Assembly (NCBI GenBank): GCA_947504205.1
Contig: CANNGL010000003.1
Span: 62,001 to 126,000 of the forward strand
DNA: 64,000 nucleotides
Direction of reading: 5' to 3'
DNA from: an uncultured Litoreibacter sp.
GTDB lineage: Bacteria; Pseudomonadota; Alphaproteobacteria; Rhodobacterales; Rhodobacteraceae
Position numbers and translations under genes: made by a program. The notes below the pieces were generated by a model. It was not told where the DNA came from. It did not search any database and saw nothing but the letters and a program-made list of their open reading frames with translations. Each line of letters opens with the position of its first letter. The stretch's first letter is position 1. This document shows, in pieces, positions 17,700-26,258 of the stretch.

Positions 17700-18209
17700 A
17701 TGATGAGAACGATTCTTCCCGCGCTGCTATTACTTATGACTGTCGCGGCTTGTACGCCACCGACAACTCAAGTTGGCTCGGACGGTAGATCACTACCCAA
17801 GGTGTATCGAATAAAGGCGTCTGACAAAGCAAAGATCCAGTTCAGAGCGCTTGATACGATCAATGCCCTACGGCAATCAGCTGGCGTCCCCGCGTTGGAA
17901 CTCGACTCTAAACTGAACGCAGCCGCCGCCACACATTCAAGAGATATGTCTGTCCAAAACAGACCGTGGCATTTCGGCTCGGACGGTTCCTCGCCGCTAG
18001 ATCGCGTCGCTCGCGTAGGGTATCCCGGTATTCTTGTCGGCGAAAACATTTCCGAGACATACGAAAACGAATCAGAAACCCTCGCAGCTTGGATGCAAGA
18101 GCCAGCGACACGAAATGTCATTCTCAACCAGCGCGCACGGAAACTGGGCTTTTCTTGGTATCAAGAATCAAACGGCAAAATCTGGTGGACGATGGTCACT
18201 GGCTCATAA
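17700..18209 (+). CDS. CAP/SCP-domain lipoprotein
   Basis: A 169-residue protein with a lipoprotein signal (LLLLMTVAAC, lipidated Cys near residue 18) followed by a CAP (SCP/PR-1) domain. Conserved elements: INALRQSAGVPALELDSKLNAAAATHSRDM with the CAP histidine, GENI, AAWMQEPATRNVILN, and a final strand YWWTMV-like (KIWWTMVTGS). Bacterial CAP lipoproteins are envelope proteins of mostly unknown role, some linked to peptidoglycan. It faces YkuD genes on both sides and converges with the second, with three bases between the stops. Confidence 0.87.
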   Translation: MMRTILPALLLLMTVAACTPPTTQVGSDGRSLPKVYRIKASDKAKIQFRALDTINALRQSAGVPALELDSKLNAAAATHSRDMSVQNRPWHFGSDGSSPLDRVARVGYPGILVGENISETYENESETLAAWMQEPATRNVILNQRARKLGFSWYQESNGKIWWTMVTGS

Positions 18210-18212
18210 TCG

Positions 18213-18719
18213 CTATGGGAAAATGTCGATAACCGTGCCGTTGTCTACCATCGCGTAGAGTAGTCGCATCTCTTTGTTCTTGAGTGCAATGCAACCAGCA
18301 GTCCAGTCAGGGCCACGTGGCCCGACGATATTAGGCTGGCCATGAATGAATATGTCCCCTCCAGGAGGTTTCCCCTGCTCCTTGGCAAATGCGATATCCC
18401 TCGCATTCGGATAGGATATACCCAGCGACAGGTAAAAAGACGAATTGGGGTTACGGCGGTCGATTGTATATCTGCCCTCCGGCGTTTTGCCATCGCCTTC
18501 GAACTGTTTGTGGCCGCTCGGACCAAAGCCCAATTCAACCTTATATTTCTTGAGAAGGCGCGTGCCGTGCCAGACCTTAAGCTGACGCTGCTCTTTGAAC
18601 ACCTCAAGTTTGGTGACTTGGGGGCCGCGATATTTCGCGAATTTTGACTGGCAGGCGGACAGAAAAAGCGCCGCTCCCAAAAGGCCACCGTGGGTGAACA
18701 CCCGCCGCGATATCGTCAT
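18213..18719 (-). CDS. L,D-transpeptidase family protein (YkuD), lipoprotein
   Basis: A 168-residue YkuD protein whose N-terminus combines an Arg-Arg pair (MTISRRVFTHGG) with a lipobox ending LSAC near residue 23, so it is probably a membrane-anchored periplasmic lipoprotein. The catalytic region is IFIHGQPN followed by DWTAGCIAL, giving His and the nucleophilic Cys. It lacks LysM or other binding domains. ATG 18719 has GGGA-rich bases upstream and gives a normal signal; the frame itself extends to 18743. It probably modifies peptidoglycan together with the nearby YkuD and CAP proteins. Confidence 0.9.
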   Translation of the reverse strand: MTISRRVFTHGGLLGAALFLSACQSKFAKYRGPQVTKLEVFKEQRQLKVWHGTRLLKKYKVELGFGPSGHKQFEGDGKTPEGRYTIDRRNPNSSFYLSLGISYPNARDIAFAKEQGKPPGGDIFIHGQPNIVGPRGPDWTAGCIALKNKEMRLLYAMVDNGTVIDIFP

Positions 18720-18778
18720 GTCCCGTTCCCTTTTTTGAGACAAGATAGCCGAAGTTGGTGATTAGGTGAATCCGGGAA

Positions 18779-19657
18779 TTAGGGGTTATCTTCACGGCTG
18801 CGTGACCGTTCAAGAGCGAGGAGCGCCTCTAGTCCGACGCGGTAGTTTGGGTAGATCAGATCAACCCCCAGTTCTTCCCGTATGAGGTTGTTCCTGACGC
18901 GCTTTGACTCTGCGTAGAAGCTGCGCGCCATTGGCGTCATCTCAGCGTCTTCGATGTCAATCGCTTCGGGGACCGGAAGCCCTAGTAGTCTGGCGGCATA
19001 AGCTATAACGTCCTCGGGGGGTGCGGCCTCATTATCGCAGACATTGTAGACAGAGCCTGGTTGGGGTTTCTGAATAGAGCGCAAGAGAACCTGCGCGATA
19101 TCTTTAACGTGGATGCGGGAGAACACCTGACCTTTCTTGATGATCCGCCTCGCAGTACCATTTCGGACCTTAGAAAAAGGTCCACGGCCGGGGCCGTAGA
19201 TTCCAGCAAGACGAAAAATATGCAGCGGTAAACCGTGATCACCCGCAAGGTTTCGCCATGCATCTTCTGCTGCAACTCGCCACAGGCCGCGTTTTGTCGA
19301 CGGCCTCAAAGGAGTATCTTCGTCTACCCACCCACCTTTGTGATCACCGTAAACGCCAGTTGTCGAAAGATATCCCAACCATTTCAAATTAGCTTTTGCG
19401 ATTGTCGATGAACAATCGGTCAAGACAGGATCACCCGCCTCAGTTGGCCCGGCTGAGACAAGAATATGAGTTGCTGCCTCGATCGCTGGCGCAAGATCCT
19501 CTCCGGGCCAGATAGTTGGTTCCACTCCGGTCTCAGCCAAAGCTGATGCCTTGTCGGCAGATCGCGTTGTTCCGATCACACGCCATCCCGAGTTCAGAAG
19601 ATGGGGAGCAAGCGCACGCGCCGAATAGCCATGACCAAAGCTGAGAAGTGTATTCAT
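18779..19657 (-). CDS. NAD(P)-dependent epimerase/SDR-type oxidoreductase
   Basis: A 292-residue Rossmann protein related to the YeeZ-like extended SDR group. The dinucleotide motif is slightly altered ([17 protein letters not shown] near the N-terminus), and the SDR tyrosine area reads [32 protein letters not shown] and [14 protein letters not shown] are typical. Its ATG at 19657 overlaps the queG stop by four bases, making it the third coupled gene after GST and queG. Its substrate is unknown; the conserved linkage with queG suggests a metabolic repair or nucleotide-sugar-like role, but that is inference. Confidence 0.85.
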   Translation of the reverse strand: MNTLLSFGHGYSARALAPHLLNSGWRVIGTTRSADKASALAETGVEPTIWPGEDLAPAIEAATHILVSAGPTEAGDPVLTDCSSTIAKANLKWLGYLSTTGVYGDHKGGWVDEDTPLRPSTKRGLWRVAAEDAWRNLAGDHGLPLHIFRLAGIYGPGRGPFSKVRNGTARRIIKKGQVFSRIHVKDIAQVLLRSIQKPQPGSVYNVCDNEAAPPEDVIAYAARLLGLPVPEAIDIEDAEMTPMARSFYAESKRVRNNLIREELGVDLIYPNYRVGLEALLALERSRSREDNP

Positions 19658-20691
19658 TCTAATGCGCTCAACCTCTTCACCGCCCAACCGCTAGCGTCCC
19701 TCACCACCTCATTCGGGTCGTCAAGATGACGTTCAGCGCTAGCCTTAAGTGCGGTGTCCTCAGAATTTCCTATAGCGTAGAGCACATTTCGGACAAAGCG
19801 ATCACGTCCTATACGTTTGATGGGGGATCCTGAGAATTTCTCGCGAAAAGCCGGATCATCCAGTTTTGACAATGCGCTTAAATCGGGGGCTGCAAGATCA
19901 TCTCGAGCAAGATATCGGATTTCACGCGCATCCTGCGCAAATTTGTTCCACGGACAAACCGCAAGGCAATCATCGCAACCATATATGTGGTTGCCCATCT
20001 TGGCGCGAAGCTCTTCTGGCACGGGTCCATGATGTTCAATCGTCAAATAGGAAATACAACGCCGCGCATCGAGTTTGAAGGGTTCGGGGAACGCGTCGGT
20101 AGGACAAATATCCAGACAGGCCCGACATGATCCGCACCGTTCCACCTCGGCCGGGTCCGCATCAAGCTCCAGAGTTGTGAAAATCGCACCGAGGAAAAAC
20201 CAATTCCCCATCTTGCGGCTTAAAAGGTTGGTGTGTTTACCTTGCCACCCCAAACCTGCAGCTTGCGCCAAGGGTTTTTCCATCACTGGTGCGGTATCAA
20301 CAAAGACTTTAATCTCGGCGCCTTCTGCTTGTGCGATGAGCCACCGGCCTAGGCGCTTAAGCCGCTTCTTGACCAGGTCGTGGTAGTCTTTGTTTTGCGC
20401 ATAAACAGAAATCGCGCCTTTCTTGGGATGAGATAATATCTCAAGCGGATCGTGTTGCGGCGTGTAAGGCTCTGCAAGCATAATAACCGACCGCGCCTCA
20501 GGCCAAAGCGCCAACGGATTCGAACGCCATCCCGATCGTTCCGACAACCAACCCATCTGGCCGTGGAAACCCGCGTTCAAAAAGGCCGTTAGTTGCTCAG
20601 GCGCTGCTGGAATTGCATCGGGCCTGCAAACGCCCATGCTCGCAAAACCCTCGTCTATCGCCTGCTGACGCAAACGGTCTTTCAGACTCAA
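19654..20691 (-). CDS. queG: Epoxyqueuosine reductase QueG
   Basis: A 345-residue cobalamin- and Fe-S-dependent enzyme that performs the last step of queuosine synthesis in tRNA. Two ferredoxin-like clusters are visible: [15 protein letters not shown] and, after a gap, [15 protein letters not shown]-terminal HEAT-like region ([20 protein letters not shown]) follows, as in full-length QueG. It overlaps the GST gene at its start (ATGA at 20688-20691) and the epimerase at its end. Confidence 0.95.
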   Translation of the reverse strand: MSLKDRLRQQAIDEGFASMGVCRPDAIPAAPEQLTAFLNAGFHGQMGWLSERSGWRSNPLALWPEARSVIMLAEPYTPQHDPLEILSHPKKGAISVYAQNKDYHDLVKKRLKRLGRWLIAQAEGAEIKVFVDTAPVMEKPLAQAAGLGWQGKHTNLLSRKMGNWFFLGAIFTTLELDADPAEVERCGSCRACLDICPTDAFPEPFKLDARRCISYLTIEHHGPVPEELRAKMGNHIYGCDDCLAVCPWNKFAQDAREIRYLARDDLAAPDLSALSKLDDPAFREKFSGSPIKRIGRDRFVRNVLYAIGNSEDTALKASAERHLDDPNEVVRDASGWAVKRLSALE

Positions 20692-21353
20692 AAATCCAAG
20701 TCCGAATAGTGCGAAGGTTGCGGGAATCCAGGGACCTGATCTGCCAATATGGACCTGAAGGCTGGGCGTGATTTAATTTTTGCATACCAATCTTTGACAT
20801 TTTGGCTGCGGTTCCAGTCGACGTCCCGGATATAGTCAAGGCAACTAAAGTGCGCCGCCGCCGCAAAGTCTGCCATCGACAAGCTGTCACCAGCGAGCCA
20901 ACGACGCTGGTCGAGAAGCCAATTCATGTAGTCGATGTGGTATTTGATCTTTTGGGCACCGAGTTTGACATTGCGGCTTTCCGGATAACCTTGGCCCATG
21001 ATCTTTTTGTTAACGCGCTCGTAGAGCAGTTTTGAGGTCACTTCCTCATGAAACTTGTCGTCAAACCAAAACACAAGACGTCGCACTTCGGCGCGATCTT
21101 CAGGTCGCTTGGGAAGAAGCGCGGGCTCTGGAATTGTCTCTTCAAGATATTCGCAAATCGACTGGCTCTCACTCAACGTCTGAGTGTCAATTCTCAGGAT
21201 CGGAACCTTTCCGGCGGGATTTCGGCGCATAAATTCCGCGGACTGCTCCCAGTATCGCTCTTCTACGAGTTCGACTTCGACTTTCTTCTCAGCCAGCACA
21301 AGGCGGACTTTTCGGCAAAACGGCGATAGGGGTACGTGAAAAAGACGGTTCAT
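20688..21353 (-). CDS. Glutathione S-transferase family protein
   Basis: A 221-residue protein with an N-terminal thioredoxin-like domain ([20 protein letters not shown], with Ser and Cys at the usual active-site positions; GKVPIL cis-proline motif; [10 protein letters not shown] glutathione gamma-Glu motif) and a C-terminal all-helical domain ([17 protein letters not shown]). It is the first gene of a tightly coupled three-gene operon with queG and the epimerase. Its substrate cannot be assigned. Confidence 0.9.
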   Translation of the reverse strand: MNRLFHVPLSPFCRKVRLVLAEKKVEVELVEERYWEQSAEFMRRNPAGKVPILRIDTQTLSESQSICEYLEETIPEPALLPKRPEDRAEVRRLVFWFDDKFHEEVTSKLLYERVNKKIMGQGYPESRNVKLGAQKIKYHIDYMNWLLDQRRWLAGDSLSMADFAAAAHFSCLDYIRDVDWNRSQNVKDWYAKIKSRPAFRSILADQVPGFPQPSHYSDLDF

Positions 21354-21410
21354 TCAAAGGTCCGACATAGCACTATGGTTTATCCGTCATCGCAACTGAG
21401 CATAAGTTTA

Positions 21411-22154
21411 TCAAGATTCAAAACAGTCTGAGCGACCATCTGCGCGGATGGTGGCCGCTCCTGACGCGATACTACGAGATCGTTGGAGAACAAAATTTGA
21501 AGGTGTTTTGGCCGAACGCGCCTTTGGGTTGGGCAGGATGGCCGCAAGGCGGGCGGCCTGAGTTTTTGAAAGATCTTTTGCATCAACGCCGAAATACCAC
21601 GGCGCTGCTGCACCGACACCAAAGACTCCTTCGTCAAATTCGGCAACGTTCATATACACCTCCAAAATACGTTTTTTGGTCCAGATGGTCTCAACAACGG
21701 GGGTGATGAGTGCCTCTAAAGCTTTGCGGATCCAATTTCGTCCGTGCCAAAGAAATACGTTCTTCACCGTCTGTTGGCTGATTGTAGATGCGCCGCGGCC
21801 CGCACCGTCTTCGAGCGCATCGCGAATGGCGGCCATGTCAAAGCCCCAATGAGTACAGAAATTTGCATCCTCCGCCGCGACGATCGCCCGCGCCATATGC
21901 GGTGAGACACTTTCGATGTCGCGCCAATCGCGCCGCACCTTTTCTAGACGCAAGCCTTCGGAGAGTATGTAAAGTGTGGTCGGAGGGTTCACCATGGTGT
22001 AGATGCCGATCAACAAAAACAACACTGCCACAGCAACCAGAATAATGCGAAGCCCCCAGCGCACTGCAAGATAGGGCACCACCCCGATCCACCAGAAGAA
22101 AGAACGGCGTGCCTTGGGCTTTGGTTTTTGTTTTGTTTTAGTCTGTCGAGCCAT
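21411..22154 (-). CDS. mtgA: Monofunctional peptidoglycan glycosyltransferase MtgA
   Basis: A 247-residue GT51 enzyme that polymerises lipid II into glycan strands. A basic N-terminus and one membrane helix (residues ~25-52) are followed by the GT51 domain with motif EDANFCTHWGFD (catalytic Glu), GASTISQQTVKN and KKRILEVYMNVAEFDEGVFGV. No transpeptidase domain is present, as expected for MtgA. With the two YkuD proteins nearby it adds to a loose cluster of wall-building genes. Confidence 0.95.
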   Translation of the reverse strand: MARQTKTKQKPKPKARRSFFWWIGVVPYLAVRWGLRIILVAVAVLFLLIGIYTMVNPPTTLYILSEGLRLEKVRRDWRDIESVSPHMARAIVAAEDANFCTHWGFDMAAIRDALEDGAGRGASTISQQTVKNVFLWHGRNWIRKALEALITPVVETIWTKKRILEVYMNVAEFDEGVFGVGAAAPWYFGVDAKDLSKTQAARLAAILPNPKARSAKTPSNFVLQRSRSIASGAATIRADGRSDCFES

Positions 22155-22251
22155 CCGACGCCTTCTAGCGCGTTCACTACAGTCCGGAAAGCGACTTAGA
22201 GCATGAGTCGGAACAGAAAATAATAGTGCGGTTCTAAGATCAGTTCCCAGG

Positions 22252-22527
22252 CTATCGGCAAGTGATGCTACTGATCAGCCCCAAGCCATCGATGTCGATC
22301 GTCAGTCGATCCGGGCTGAAGTCCAAGGCAATGACATCACCCGGACGCAGCACACGACTTGGGTTCGGAAGGGTCACACCTTCCAAAGCGGCTTCCCGTT
22401 TACCTAAGAGATATTGAAAATCCTCAGCGCCGCAGCGAGGCACGCCATCGAAATCGGATGGATCGTCAAATTGCGAACCACAAGCGATCAACGAGGAGAG
22501 CAGAAAGAGTGCGAGTGAGTGTTTCAT
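22252..22527 (-). CDS. I78-family peptidase inhibitor-like lipoprotein
   Basis: A 91-residue protein with a lipoprotein signal (ALFLLSSLIAC) and a C-terminal domain matching the I78 inhibitor family: CGAEDFQYLLGKREAALEG, then PNPSRVLRPGDVIALDFSP, DRLTIDIDGLG and a final Cys (SITCR) that would pair with the first. Members inhibit serine proteases in fungi; bacterial ones are mostly untested. The frame extends to 22563, but ATG 22527 gives the clean signal. It lies downstream of the TetR gene, on the same strand. Confidence 0.8.
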   Translation of the reverse strand: MKHSLALFLLSSLIACGSQFDDPSDFDGVPRCGAEDFQYLLGKREAALEGVTLPNPSRVLRPGDVIALDFSPDRLTIDIDGLGLISSITCR

Positions 22528-22584
22528 GACAAAGCAGCTAACCCAGCGGTGGCAAATCCACAAGATCGGCGCCTAACTGGTTGC

Positions 22585-23250
22585 TCAGGTTGCGGATTGA
22601 GCCGTTCCATAACGGGCAAGAAACATATCAACCGCAGAATTGATGACCTTTTCGATCTCTGCCGGGTCAGGCTTGTCGATGATGTTAAACACCATCTTGA
22701 TGAATAAATCTGCTTTCATCAGTTCCTGAAATTGCATCGCAGCCATTCGCACATCTTCGATTTCCAGCTCGCCACGGGCGCACGCCTGATGGAAATACTC
22801 GCTCAGACGATCAACCATCAGATTCGGGCCAGACAAGAAGAACTCCTGACCCAGTTCCGGAAAGCGGTCGCTTTCCGCCACACAAATACGAAAGATTCTA
22901 TGCGCAAATTCAGATGTCAGAAAAACCATCATCTTTTGCGCGATCTGGGTGAGCATCTCACGAACGGGCAGATCAGTTTCACCGACCTCAAGTGCGCGAT
23001 CTGCCTGCCGCGCACATTCTTCCTTCGCCACTTCGACGAACAAAATGCGTTTATCGGGGAAGTAACTGTACAAGGTCGCTTTAGAGACGCCCGCTTCCTT
23101 GGCAATCAGATCTACGCTGGCGCCTTCAAACCCTTGCGCCATAAAGACCTTGCGTGCACCCCCCACGACCTGGTCATATTTACGTCCCCGTTTGATCTCA
23201 GGCGTGGTGCCGTCCAAATCCAAGCTCCTCGTCGTGGCATATTCTAACAT
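22585..23250 (-). CDS. TetR/AcrR-family transcriptional regulator
   Basis: A 221-residue regulator. The N-terminal helix-turn-helix covers residues ~25-70 (GASVDLIAKEAGVSKATLYSYFPDK) and the ligand-binding helical domain follows (FRICVAESDRFPELGQEFF resembles the C-terminal TetR_C group seen in AcrR-like repressors). A 12-base sequence AACCGTTTAGTT lies six bases before its start codon and recurs three times ahead of the small secreted gene upstream, so the protein probably represses itself and that gene. The ligand is unknown and no efflux pump is adjacent. Confidence 0.92.
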   Translation of the reverse strand: MLEYATTRSLDLDGTTPEIKRGRKYDQVVGGARKVFMAQGFEGASVDLIAKEAGVSKATLYSYFPDKRILFVEVAKEECARQADRALEVGETDLPVREMLTQIAQKMMVFLTSEFAHRIFRICVAESDRFPELGQEFFLSGPNLMVDRLSEYFHQACARGELEIEDVRMAAMQFQELMKADLFIKMVFNIIDKPDPAEIEKVINSAVDMFLARYGTAQSAT

Positions 23251-23256
23251 AAAACA

Positions 23257-23268
23257 AACCGTTTAGTT
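23257..23268. promoter_or_regulatory. TetR operator-like repeat, copy 1 (tetR promoter)
   Basis: AACCGTTTAGTT, flanked by A and T to give AAACCGTTTAGTTT, ends the leader of the TetR gene. Its position over the start region fits autorepression. The core matches copy 2 exactly. Confidence 0.6.
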
Positions 23269-23298
23269 TCGGCAAGCATGCCATTCCTCAAGCATATG

Positions 23299-23323
23299 AG
23301 GGGCGGACCACTGGTCCGCCCCT
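23299..23323. repeat. 12-bp perfect inverted repeat with one-base centre
   Basis: AGGGGCGGACCA (23299-23310) and TGGTCCGCCCCT (23312-23323) are exact reverse complements around one base. It lies between the small secreted gene and tetR, both on the minus strand. No T-run follows on either strand, so it may be a terminator of unusual form, an mRNA stem that splits the two expression levels, or a protein site. Confidence 0.6.
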
Positions 23324-23379
23324 TGCTCCGGCAAGCGCCGCTCTATCGCAGTTATGCTTAACCGGATCTTCAGAAACCC

Positions 23380-23607
23380 TTACTTGGCCTTGATGGGCAT
23401 GCTGCAGGCCTCATTCGAAGACGAGCCAACCTTGTCGGACTCGATGCAGACATAGGACTGGGGAGTTGCATCTTTCGTCGCGGATTGTGCATCAGCAGGG
23501 AACTGAAGATTAGGGAAGAGTGGTATTGCGTAACCACCCGCAAAGCTGGCGGACGTCGACAGAGCGAGTGCTAGTGCAGCCATGACGGAGAGAGAAGAAT
23601 TTGTCAT
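23380..23607 (-). CDS. Small secreted protein under probable TetR control
   Basis: A 75-residue protein with a signal peptide (SVMAALALALSTSASFAGG) and a short mature part containing two cysteines (YVCIESDKV and NEACSMPIK) that could form a disulfide. AAAGGA lies 9-14 bases before the ATG. Three copies of the TetR operator-like repeat occur 22-94 bases upstream and the tetR gene follows downstream, so it is probably the main target of that repressor. No family is recognised. Confidence 0.75.
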   Translation of the reverse strand: MTNSSLSVMAALALALSTSASFAGGYAIPLFPNLQFPADAQSATKDATPQSYVCIESDKVGSSSNEACSMPIKAK

Positions 23608-23628
23608 TGTCTTGGTCCTTTCAAAATG

Positions 23629-23640
23629 AACCGTTTAGTT
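23629..23640. promoter_or_regulatory. TetR operator-like repeat, copy 2
   Basis: AACCGTTTAGTT, identical to the copy ahead of tetR. It lies 22 bases upstream of the small secreted gene start, where a bound repressor would cover the promoter. Confidence 0.6.
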
Positions 23641-23661
23641 CACAAATAGCTATCTAAACCG

Positions 23662-23673
23662 AGTCGTTTAGTT
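23662..23673. promoter_or_regulatory. TetR operator-like repeat, copy 3 (diverged)
   Basis: AGTCGTTTAGTT keeps the CGTTTAGTT half of the repeat. AAACC six bases before it may supply the other half. It is 33 bases from copy 2, about three helical turns, so proteins on both would lie on one face. Confidence 0.5.
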
Positions 23674-23688
23674 ATTCAAGTCCATTCT

Positions 23689-23702
23689 GAACTATTTAGT
23701 TC
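23689..23702. promoter_or_regulatory. TetR operator-like repeat, copy 4 (most symmetric)
   Basis: GAACTATTTAGTTC is a palindrome apart from its two central bases. It is 28 bases from copy 3, in the space that also leads to the AEC carrier gene, so that gene could be co-regulated. Confidence 0.55.
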
Positions 23703-23791
23703 AGTTTTCATCTGGGGCGCTTAATATGAAACCATCCGCTCCACTTACTTGGCAGTGGTCGGCGCACCGGCGCGCTGCTAGCGTGCGGGCA

Positions 23792-24715
23792 ATGTTGGAA
23801 ATCTTTCTTAAAACCATTCCGTTCTTCGCACTAATCGCACTTGGCTTTTGGGCTGGTCGAACACGGTTTTTTAGCGAGGAGGCGACAGCGTATCTAACAA
23901 AGTTTGTTTTCTACTTTGCTTTATCGGCGATGCTTTTTCGCTTCGCTGCCAATCTCTCGATCGACGATATTATCGATTGGCGATTCATAAGTGCTTATTT
24001 TTGGGCAACCGCAGCCGTCTACCTGGTCGCGACTGCGGTCGCGCTATACCGATCAATAAGCATTGAAGAAGCGGCCATAGAAGCGCAAAGCGCCGTCATT
24101 GGGAATGTCGGATTTTTAGGCGTACCGATGTTGGTTCTTTTGCTTGGCGATGCCGCGATCGGACCAGTGATGATGGTTCTTGCGGTTGATCTGATTTTCT
24201 TCGGCAGCCTTGCGGTAATCTTGATAACTGGGTCCCGTGACGGACGAATGTCGCTTGGGCTCTTCCGAACGGTTGGAAGCGGTCTGATCAAAAATCCAAT
24301 GATTGTTTCAATCATATTGGGGTTTGCATGGTCATCGCTGTCTATTCCAATACCTGCTCCAATGAACGAGTTCTTGTCGATCCTTGGAGCAGCAGCAACA
24401 CCCGGGGCACTTTTTGCGATCGGCGCGTCGCTGGCCTCCAAATCAACGGAACGCATTGAAGTGGCCGCTTGGCTCAGCTTCTGCAAACTCGTGCTACATC
24501 CGGCAGCCGTCGCAATTTCAGCCATCTCACTGTTTCAGGTCGATATTTATTCTTCATCTGTAATGATCGCGGCAGCTGCGTTACCTACGGCTGGTAATGT
24601 TTATATCATCGCTCAGCATTACGGGGTTGCGCCCCAGCGCGTGTCAGCCACTATTCTGATCTCAACCATCGCTAGTATTCTTACGGTGTCATTTGTCGTC
24701 GGTTGGGTCAGTTAG
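23792..24715 (+). CDS. AEC-family (auxin efflux carrier) transporter
   Basis: A membrane protein of about 307 residues with ten hydrophobic segments in two similar halves, as in AEC carriers that export organic anions. IPFFALIALGFWAGR in the first helix, NVGFLGVPMLVLLLGD, the TPGALFAIGASLA stretch and PTAGNVYIIAQHYGV near the end are family signatures. The frame is open from 23726, but the first 22 residues (Trp/Arg-rich, not hydrophobic) look non-coding, so ATG 23792 is chosen without a strong ribosome site. Possibly controlled by the repeats upstream. fghA starts ten bases after its stop. Confidence 0.87.
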   Translation: MLEIFLKTIPFFALIALGFWAGRTRFFSEEATAYLTKFVFYFALSAMLFRFAANLSIDDIIDWRFISAYFWATAAVYLVATAVALYRSISIEEAAIEAQSAVIGNVGFLGVPMLVLLLGDAAIGPVMMVLAVDLIFFGSLAVILITGSRDGRMSLGLFRTVGSGLIKNPMIVSIILGFAWSSLSIPIPAPMNEFLSILGAAATPGALFAIGASLASKSTERIEVAAWLSFCKLVLHPAAVAISAISLFQVDIYSSSVMIAAAALPTAGNVYIIAQHYGVAPQRVSATILISTIASILTVSFVVGWVS

Positions 24716-24725
24716 AGGAGATAGC

Positions 24726-25565
24726 ATGCAGACCATATCGGAAAATACGTGTTTTGGCGGGGTGCAAGGCGTTTACAACCATCGGTCTGAGTCATGCGCA
24801 TGTGATATGACCTTTGGACTGTTTCTGCCAGAAGAGGCACAGAACGGCCCGGTGCCGGTGCTTTGGTATCTCTCCGGACTGACCTGCACCCACGAAAACG
24901 CAATGACCAAAGCCGGGGCGCAAGGCTGGGCCTCTGAGGCTGGTATAGCGCTGATCTTCCCAGACACCTCACCTAGAGGCGACGATGTCGCAAATGATGC
25001 TGCGTTCGATCTGGGGCAAGGTGCAGGATTTTACATAAACAGCACTCAGAAGCCGTGGTCTGATCATTTTCAGATGTATGACTACATCGCATCAGAGCTA
25101 CCCGATCTGGTTTTCACCGAGTTCAGCCTGGATCGAGATCGACAAGGGATCACTGGACACTCAATGGGAGGGCATGGGGCGCTCACAATCGCCATGAAAA
25201 ATCCTGATCGGTATCGCTCGATATCCGCGTTTTCTCCAATTTGTAATCCTGTGGCATCAGATTGGGGAAAGAAGCAATTCGAAGCGTATTTGGGCAATGA
25301 TTCTGAAGAATGGAAATCGCATGATGCTACCCACCTCATGGCTTCGCATGGTATATCTTCACCTCTCCTAATTGATACAGGCACTGATGATCAGTTTCTT
25401 GATTTGTTGATGCCGGAAAGTCTGGGTGAGGCGGTGTTGCGCAAGCGTCAAGAAGCGGTCATTCGGATGCAGCCGGGCTATGATCATTCCTACTTCTTTG
25501 TGTCGACTTTCATGGAGGATCACATCGATTTTCATGCGGACGCGCTTTATGGAGACCGGGAATGA
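24726..25565 (+). CDS. fghA: S-formylglutathione hydrolase
   Basis: A 279-residue esterase-D-family alpha/beta hydrolase that releases formate and glutathione from S-formylglutathione, in formaldehyde detoxification. The nucleophile is in GITGHSMGGHGAL, with the acid in LLIDTGTDDQFLD and His in PGYDHSYFF. The oxyanion region LSGLTCTHENAMTKAG is typical. AGAGGAGA precedes ATG 24726; the longer frame from 24693 overlaps the AEC gene. The partner glutathione-dependent formaldehyde dehydrogenase is not in the window. Its last bases overlap the HAD gene (ATGA). Confidence 0.95.
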   Translation: MQTISENTCFGGVQGVYNHRSESCACDMTFGLFLPEEAQNGPVPVLWYLSGLTCTHENAMTKAGAQGWASEAGIALIFPDTSPRGDDVANDAAFDLGQGAGFYINSTQKPWSDHFQMYDYIASELPDLVFTEFSLDRDRQGITGHSMGGHGALTIAMKNPDRYRSISAFSPICNPVASDWGKKQFEAYLGNDSEEWKSHDATHLMASHGISSPLLIDTGTDDQFLDLLMPESLGEAVLRKRQEAVIRMQPGYDHSYFFVSTFMEDHIDFHADALYGDRE

Positions 25566-26179
25566 TCCAAGCAGTAATTTTCGACATTGGTAACGTGCTC
25601 ATCGAATGGCAGCCTGAACGATTTTACGATCGCACTATTGGCGTCGATCGGCGGAAGGCAATGTTTTCGGAAGTTGATCTTCATGGAATGAACGACAAGA
25701 TCGATCTCGGTGGACGATTCAAGTCCACAATATACGAGGCGGCCGAAGCATATCCAAAATGGAAATCAGAAATCCACATGTGGCACGACAATTGGATCGA
25801 ACTTGCTGCGCCCGTCATCGACAAATCGGTCGAGATTCTGCGCACTCTTCGCGAAAACAAAATTCCCGTCTTTGCTCTGTCAAATTTCGGTATCGAGAGT
25901 TTTGAGTATGCCGAGACGCAGTACCCGTTTCTGGGCGAGTTTGATCGCCGCTACATCTCCGGGCACATGGAGGTAATTAAGCCAGACCCCACAATATATG
26001 AGATGGTCGAAAAAGACTGTGGCCTGCCGCCCGACAGTTTGCTGTTTGCAGATGACCGATCCGATAATGTAGACGCAGCTCGTGCCCGTGGTTGGAAGGC
26101 ACATCTTTTTGAAAACGCAGACGGATGGGCCGATGCCTTGGTAGAGCATGGCGTGCTTAAAAAGTCAGATTTCGCGTGA
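25562..26179 (+). CDS. HAD-family hydrolase (HAD-IA, YihX-like)
   Basis: A 205-residue haloacid-dehalogenase-like phosphatase. Motif I is IFDIGNVLIEW with nucleophile Asp8 and Gly in place of the usual second Asp, as is common in this subgroup; motif II is the Ser in FALSNFG; the lysine is in EVIKPDPTIYEM and motif III in LLFADDRSDNVDAA. A helical cap lies between motifs I and II. It is coupled to fghA by a four-base overlap, but no functional link is known. The substrate is probably a small phosphate ester. Confidence 0.88.
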   Translation: MIQAVIFDIGNVLIEWQPERFYDRTIGVDRRKAMFSEVDLHGMNDKIDLGGRFKSTIYEAAEAYPKWKSEIHMWHDNWIELAAPVIDKSVEILRTLRENKIPVFALSNFGIESFEYAETQYPFLGEFDRRYISGHMEVIKPDPTIYEMVEKDCGLPPDSLLFADDRSDNVDAARARGWKAHLFENADGWADALVEHGVLKKSDFA

Positions 26180-26258
26180 GGTCCAGGCGCGAAGGGCGGA
26201 GCACCTGTCTGATCAAAATTAGGCAAAATGCACGGCAAGAGGCCGATAGACCAGAAGT

